This document shows positions 60,185 through 64,000 of a DNA stretch of 64,000 nt, piece after piece (positions within the stretch are counted from its first letter, which is position 1; each line of letters starts with the position of its first letter). A program made the translations under genes and the position numbers. This stretch comes from Nonomuraea glycinis. GTDB lineage: Bacteria; Actinomycetota; Actinomycetes; Streptosporangiales; Streptosporangiaceae. The stretch lies in NCBI RefSeq assembly GCF_014646515.1, contig NZ_BMNK01000005.1, positions 431,710 to 495,709 on the forward strand. Reading direction: 5' to 3'. Below the pieces are notes generated by a model, which made no database searches, was not told the origin of the DNA, and worked only from the letters and a program-made list of their open reading frames with translations.

Positions 60185-63100
60185 GTGCCTGGCGACAGCC
60201 ATACCGTTCTGCTGCTCTCGACCTCCGACACAGACCTGTTGAGCGCCCGGGCCGGCGGCGCGGCCTACCGATGGGGCAATCCCGCCAGGCTGGCCGCCGA
60301 AGACCTGCCGGACCTGCTCGAAGGCGTCGATCTGGTCGTCGTCCGCCTGCTGGGCGGCCGCAGGGCCTGGGAAGAGGGCCTGGACGCGCTGCTGGCGCAG
60401 CCGCGCCCGGTCGTGGTCCTGGGCGGGGAGCAGGCCCCGGACGCCGAGCTGATGGAGCTGTCCACGGTCACCGGCGGCGTCTGCGCCGAAGCACACGCCT
60501 ACCTGGCCCATGGCGGACCGGCGAACCTGGCCGAACTGCACGCGTTCCTGTCGGACACCGTCCTGCTGACGGGGCACGGGTTCGCGCCGCCCGCACCGGC
60601 GCCCTCCTGGGGACGGCTGGAGCGCGTGACCGGCTCCCGGAGCGGGCCGGTGGTGGGCGTGCTGTACTACCGCGCGCATCACATGGCCGGCAACACCGCG
60701 TTCGTCGAGACGCTCTGCGCGGCCATCGAGGAGGCGGGCGGGCAGGCGCTGCCGGTCTTCTGCTCCTCGCTGCGCACGGCGGAGGCCGAGCTGCTCGACA
60801 CGCTGGGCGCGGCCGACGCGCTCGTGGTGACCGTGCTCGCGGCGGGCGGCTCCCGGCCGGCCACGGCGGGAGCCGGCGGTGACGACGAAGCCTGGGACGT
60901 CGGCGCGCTCGCCGCGCTGGACGTGCCGATCCTGCAGGGACTCTGCCTGACCACCTCGAAGCAGGCGTGGGCGGAGAACGACGACGGGCTCTCGCCGCTG
61001 GACGCGGCCTCGCAGGTGGCGATCCCCGAGTTCGACGGGCGGATCATCACGGTGCCGTTCTCGTTCAAGGAGGTGGACCGGGACGGGCTCACCGTCTACG
61101 CCGCCGACGCCGAGCGGGCCGCCCGGGTGGCGGGCATCGCCGTACGGCACGGCCTGCTGCGGCACACCCCGCCCGCCGAACGCCGCCTGGTCGTGATGCT
61201 GTCGGCGTACCCCACCAAGCACTCCCGGGTGGGCAACGCCGTCGGGCTGGACACCCCGGCCAGCACCGTGCGGCTGCTGGCCCGGCTCGCCGAGGCGGGC
61301 TACGACCTGGGTGACGGCTTCCCCGGTGTGGCCGAGCAGGACGGCGACGCGCTCATCCACGCGCTCATCGCCGCCGGCGGCCAGGACCAGGACTGGCTGA
61401 CCGAGGAGCACCTCGCGGGCAACCCGGTACGCATCTCCGCCGCGTCCTACGAGCGCTGGTACCGGACGCTGCCCGAGGAACTGCGGGCCGGGATGGAACG
61501 GCACTGGGGGCCACCGCCGGGCGAGCTGTTCGTGCACGACGGCGACATCGTGCTGGCCGCGCTGCGCGCCGGGAACCTGGTGGTGATGGTGCAGCCGCCG
61601 CGCGGATTCGGCGAGAACCCGATCGCCATCTACCACGACCCCGACCTGCCCCCGAGCCACCACTACCTGGCCGCCTACCGCTGGCTGTCGGCCGAGTTCG
61701 GCGCCCACGCGATGGTGCACGTGGGCAAGCACGGCAACCTGGAATGGCTGCCGGGCAAGTCGGCCGGCATGTCCGCCGCCTGCGGCACCGACGCCGCCAT
61801 CGGCGACCTGCCGCTGATCTACCCGTTCCTGGTCAACGACCCGGGCGAGGGCACCCAGGCCAAGCGGCGGGCGCACGCCGTGCTGGTCGACCACATGGTG
61901 CCGCCGATGGCCCGCGCCGACACCTACGGCGACATCGCCCGGCTGGAACAGCTCCTCGACGAGCACGCCACCATCGCCGCCATGGACCCGGCCAAGCTGC
62001 CCGCCATCCGGGCGCAGATCTGGACGCTGATCCAGGCCGCCCGGCTCGACCACGACCTCGGGCTGGACGACCGGCCGCACGACAGCGAGTTCGACGACTT
62101 CATCCTGCACGTGGACGGCTGGTTGTGCGAGGTGAAGGACGCCCAGATCCGCGACGGCCTGCACGTGCTCGGACAGGCGCCGACCGGCCAGGTACGGGTG
62201 GACCTGGTGCTGGCCATGCTGCGGGCCCGGCAGATGTGGTCAGGCCGGGAGACGCTGCCCGGCCTGCGCGAGGCGCTCGGGCTGGCCGAGGACGGCACGG
62301 CCGGGCTGGGCGACGTGGACCGGGCCGAGGCCGTCGCCCGCGCCCTGGTCGAGGGGATGGAGGAGCGCGGCTGGGCGCCGGACGCCGCGCCGGAAGTCGC
62401 CCGCGCGGTGCCCGCCGAGCGGCTGGACCTCGTCACCCGCATCCTGACGTTCGCCGCCACGGAGGTGGTGCCGCGCCTGGCCCGTACCACCGACGAACTC
62501 GACCACCTCCTGCACGCCCTCGACGGCGGGTACGTTCCCGCCGGCCCGAGCGGCTCCCCCATGCGCGGCCTCATCAACGTGCTGCCGACCGGCCGCAACT
62601 TCTACTCCGTCGACCCCCGCGCGGTCCCCAGCCGGCTGGCCTGGGAGACCGGTCAGGCGATGGCGGACTCGCTGCTGGAGCGCTATCACGCCGACACGGG
62701 GGAATGGCCGCGCTCGGTGGGCCTGTCCGTCTGGGGCACCAGCGCCATGCGCACGGCAGGCGACGACGTGGCCGAGGTGCTGGCACTTCTCGGCATCCGG
62801 CCCGAATGGGACGAGGCGTCGCGCCGGGTCACGAGCCTGGAGCCCATCCCGCTCGCCGAGCTCGGCCGCCCCAGGATCGACGTGACGGTCCGCATCAGCG
62901 GCTTCTTCCGCGACGCCTTCCCGCACGTGGTGGGCCTGCTCGACGACGCCGTACGCCTGGCCGCCCGGCTGGACGAGCCGGACGAGGACAACTACGTCCG
63001 CGCCCACGCCCGCCAGAGCGGTGGCGACGAGCGGCAGGCCACGATGCGCATCTTCGGCTCGGCGCCCGGCGCGTACGGGGCTGGGCTGCTACCGCTCATC

Positions 63101-63772
63101 GACAGCCGTAACTGGCGCGACGACGCCGACCTGGCCGAGGTGTACGCGGCGTGGGGCGGCTTCGCCTACGGCCGCGACCTCGACGGCGTCGCCGCCCGCC
63201 CGCAGATGGAGGACGCCTACCGCCGGATCGCCGTGGCCGCCAAGAACGTCGACACCCGCGAGCACGACATCGCCGACTCCGACGACTACTTCCAGTACCA
63301 CGGCGGCATGATCGCCACCGTCCGCGCGCTCACCGGCAAGGCCCCCGCCGCGTACGTGGGCGACAGCACCCGCCCCGACGCGGTACGCACCCGCACCCTG
63401 TCGGAGGAGACCTCGCGCATCTTCCGCGCCAGGGTCGTCAACCCCCGATGGCTGGCCGCGATGCGGCGGCACGGCTACAAGGGCGCCTTCGAGCTGGCCG
63501 CGACCGTCGACTATCTGTTCGGCTACGACGCCACCGCCGGCGTGATGGCCGACTGGATGTACGACAAGCTCACCGAGACGTACGTGCTGGACCCGGAGAA
63601 CCAGGCGTTCATGGCCGAGTCGAACCCGTGGGCGCTGCACGGCATCGCCGAGCGGCTGCTCGAGGCCGCCGAGCGCGGCATGTGGGAGCACCCCGACCCG
63701 GACCTCCTGCGCGGCTTGCGGGAGGTCTACCTCAAGACCGAGGGTGACCTGGAGGACGACACGAGCCGCTGA
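60185..63772 (+). CDS. cobN: Cobaltochelatase subunit CobN
   Basis: A 1195-residue large subunit of aerobic cobaltochelatase, related to magnesium chelatase subunit H. It inserts cobalt into hydrogenobyrinic acid a,c-diamide with ATPase partners CobS/CobT or ChlI/D-like proteins encoded elsewhere. Segments typical of CobN/ChlH: VGVLYYRAHHMAGNTAFVET, VMLSAYPTKHSRVGNAVGLD, AMVHVGKHGNLEWLPGKSAG, NVLPTGRNFYSVDPRAVPSR, VGLSVWGTSAMRTAGDDVAE and DYLFGYDATAGVMADWMYDK. GTG at 60185 follows GGGAGGA. It is preceded by a cobalamin riboswitch. The 3' end overlaps cobB on the other strand by 46 bases. Confidence 0.95.
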   Translation: MPGDSHTVLLLSTSDTDLLSARAGGAAYRWGNPARLAAEDLPDLLEGVDLVVVRLLGGRRAWEEGLDALLAQPRPVVVLGGEQAPDAELMELSTVTGGVCAEAHAYLAHGGPANLAELHAFLSDTVLLTGHGFAPPAPAPSWGRLERVTGSRSGPVVGVLYYRAHHMAGNTAFVETLCAAIEEAGGQALPVFCSSLRTAEAELLDTLGAADALVVTVLAAGGSRPATAGAGGDDEAWDVGALAALDVPILQGLCLTTSKQAWAENDDGLSPLDAASQVAIPEFDGRIITVPFSFKEVDRDGLTVYAADAERAARVAGIAVRHGLLRHTPPAERRLVVMLSAYPTKHSRVGNAVGLDTPASTVRLLARLAEAGYDLGDGFPGVAEQDGDALIHALIAAGGQDQDWLTEEHLAGNPVRISAASYERWYRTLPEELRAGMERHWGPPPGELFVHDGDIVLAALRAGNLVVMVQPPRGFGENPIAIYHDPDLPPSHHYLAAYRWLSAEFGAHAMVHVGKHGNLEWLPGKSAGMSAACGTDAAIGDLPLIYPFLVNDPGEGTQAKRRAHAVLVDHMVPPMARADTYGDIARLEQLLDEHATIAAMDPAKLPAIRAQIWTLIQAARLDHDLGLDDRPHDSEFDDFILHVDGWLCEVKDAQIRDGLHVLGQAPTGQVRVDLVLAMLRARQMWSGRETLPGLREALGLAEDGTAGLGDVDRAEAVARALVEGMEERGWAPDAAPEVARAVPAERLDLVTRILTFAATEVVPRLARTTDELDHLLHALDGGYVPAGPSGSPMRGLINVLPTGRNFYSVDPRAVPSRLAWETGQAMADSLLERYHADTGEWPRSVGLSVWGTSAMRTAGDDVAEVLALLGIRPEWDEASRRVTSLEPIPLAELGRPRIDVTVRISGFFRDAFPHVVGLLDDAVRLAARLDEPDEDNYVRAHARQSGGDERQATMRIFGSAPGAYGAGLLPLIDSRNWRDDADLAEVYAAWGGFAYGRDLDGVAARPQMEDAYRRIAVAAKNVDTREHDIADSDDYFQYHGGMIATVRALTGKAPAAYVGDSTRPDAVRTRTLSEETSRIFRARVVNPRWLAAMRRHGYKGAFELAATVDYLFGYDATAGVMADWMYDKLTETYVLDPENQAFMAESNPWALHGIAERLLEAAERGMWEHPDPDLLRGLREVYLKTEGDLEDDTSR

Positions 63773-64000
63773 GCCAGGCCGGGTGCTCCGGCCCAGTGCA
63801 GGTGCAGGTAGGACGCGGTCACGAGGGCGTCGCCGAACCCGTCGGCGCCGCCCTCCCAGCGGAACAGCGGATCGCCCGCGAGGTCGATGACCGTGCGGTG
63901 GAACTCGTGGCCGCGGAAGCGCTCGCCCGCCCTCGTCAGCGGCGAACGCCTGAGTGCGACCACGTCCCGGTAGCCGAGCGTCAGCCGGGGCGTCATCCGC
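63727..64000 (-). CDS. cobB: Cobyrinate a,c-diamide synthase CobB, C-terminal end only
   Basis: The last ~90 residues of a glutamine amidotransferase-type amide synthase; the rest lies beyond base 64000 and the frame is open to the edge. The piece PRLTLGYRDVVALRRSPLTR, GERFRGHEFHRT and ASYLHLHWAGAPGLAQRLV matches the conserved end of CobB/CbiA, where the His of the GHEFH unit completes the glutaminase triad. It amidates the a and c side chains before cobalt insertion, fitting a neighbour of cobN. The final ten residues (SSSRSPSVLR) read into the antisense of cobN and are probably not conserved. Confidence 0.85.
   Translation of the reverse strand, partial: RMTPRLTLGYRDVVALRRSPLTRAGERFRGHEFHRTVIDLAGDPLFRWEGGADGFGDALVTASYLHLHWAGAPGLAQRLVSSSRSPSVLR

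Noticed and set aside
1..64000. Transposons, prophage, CRISPR arrays, tRNA or rRNA genes
   Set aside because: No transposase, integrase or phage protein, no regularly spaced repeats of CRISPR type and no tRNA-like cloverleaf were recognised; small RNAs without known motifs cannot be excluded.

Overview
The window is high-GC DNA with actinomycete-style coding: strong third-position G/C bias, many GTG starts, 4-base ATGA/GTGA overlaps, lipobox and Sec signal peptides, and an aerobic cobalamin pathway. The gene families (ricin-tailed secreted hydrolases, AfsR/SARP and LAL regulators, ECF41 sigma factor, UvrA-like protein, Nur boxes) point to a Streptomyces-like or Streptosporangiaceae-type filamentous actinobacterium. 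I cannot name the genus. No rRNA, tRNA, IS element, CRISPR array or prophage was seen.

Layout. 1-6.7 kb: the end of an F420-type (luciferase-fold) oxidoreductase, then a tightly coupled sugar ABC import operon (lipoprotein, double ATPase, two permeases) and an SMP-30/gluconolactonase gene, behind a promoter with an operator-like palindrome. 6.7-20.3 kb: secreted proteins (a parallel beta-helix protein, a small exported protein, an I36 inhibitor-like protein, a GH2-AbfB glycosidase, a ThuA-DUF1080-CBM-ricin protein and a PQQ sugar dehydrogenase-PKD-CBM-ricin protein), a DUF2786 gene and two gene relics. The two ricin tails are almost identical in DNA.

20.9-28.8 kb is the most interesting part. 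It holds a 98-residue peptide with a short amphipathic leader, an AQA processing site and eight cysteines in the mature part. A perfect hairpin follows, then genes for a MauE-like membrane redox protein, a MauD/TlpA-like CPAC thioredoxin, an ABC exporter without a C39 peptidase, an S26 signal peptidase, and a SARP and a LAL regulator in divergent orientation. I read this as a production, disulfide-folding, cleavage and export system for a cysteine-rich secreted peptide. I do not recognise it as a described class.

28.8-43 kb: small regulator-target modules. These are a SufR-like Fe-S regulator with a DUF2249-cupin protein, an ECF41 sigma factor with a DoxX protein, a P450, a UvrA-like ABC protein, a TetR with a second DoxX, a TetR with an FAD monooxygenase, an AraC regulator, and an AfsR-like regulator lacking its TPR end. 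Several have clear palindromic operators. 43-48.1 kb: an orphan protein of unknown family and a MerR/GPP34/tripeptidyl-aminopeptidase-like block.

48.2-53 kb: a FecCD-type metal-chelate ABC importer, a GNAT acetyltransferase and Fe-superoxide dismutase (sodF). Nur-like boxes lie upstream of both the importer and sodF, and a decayed nikE-like ATPase sits divergent to sodF, so this looks like a nickel-responsive block. 53-64 kb: aerobic cobalamin genes cobF, cobL-M-K, cobG-H-IJ, cobN behind a cobalamin riboswitch, and the end of cobB.
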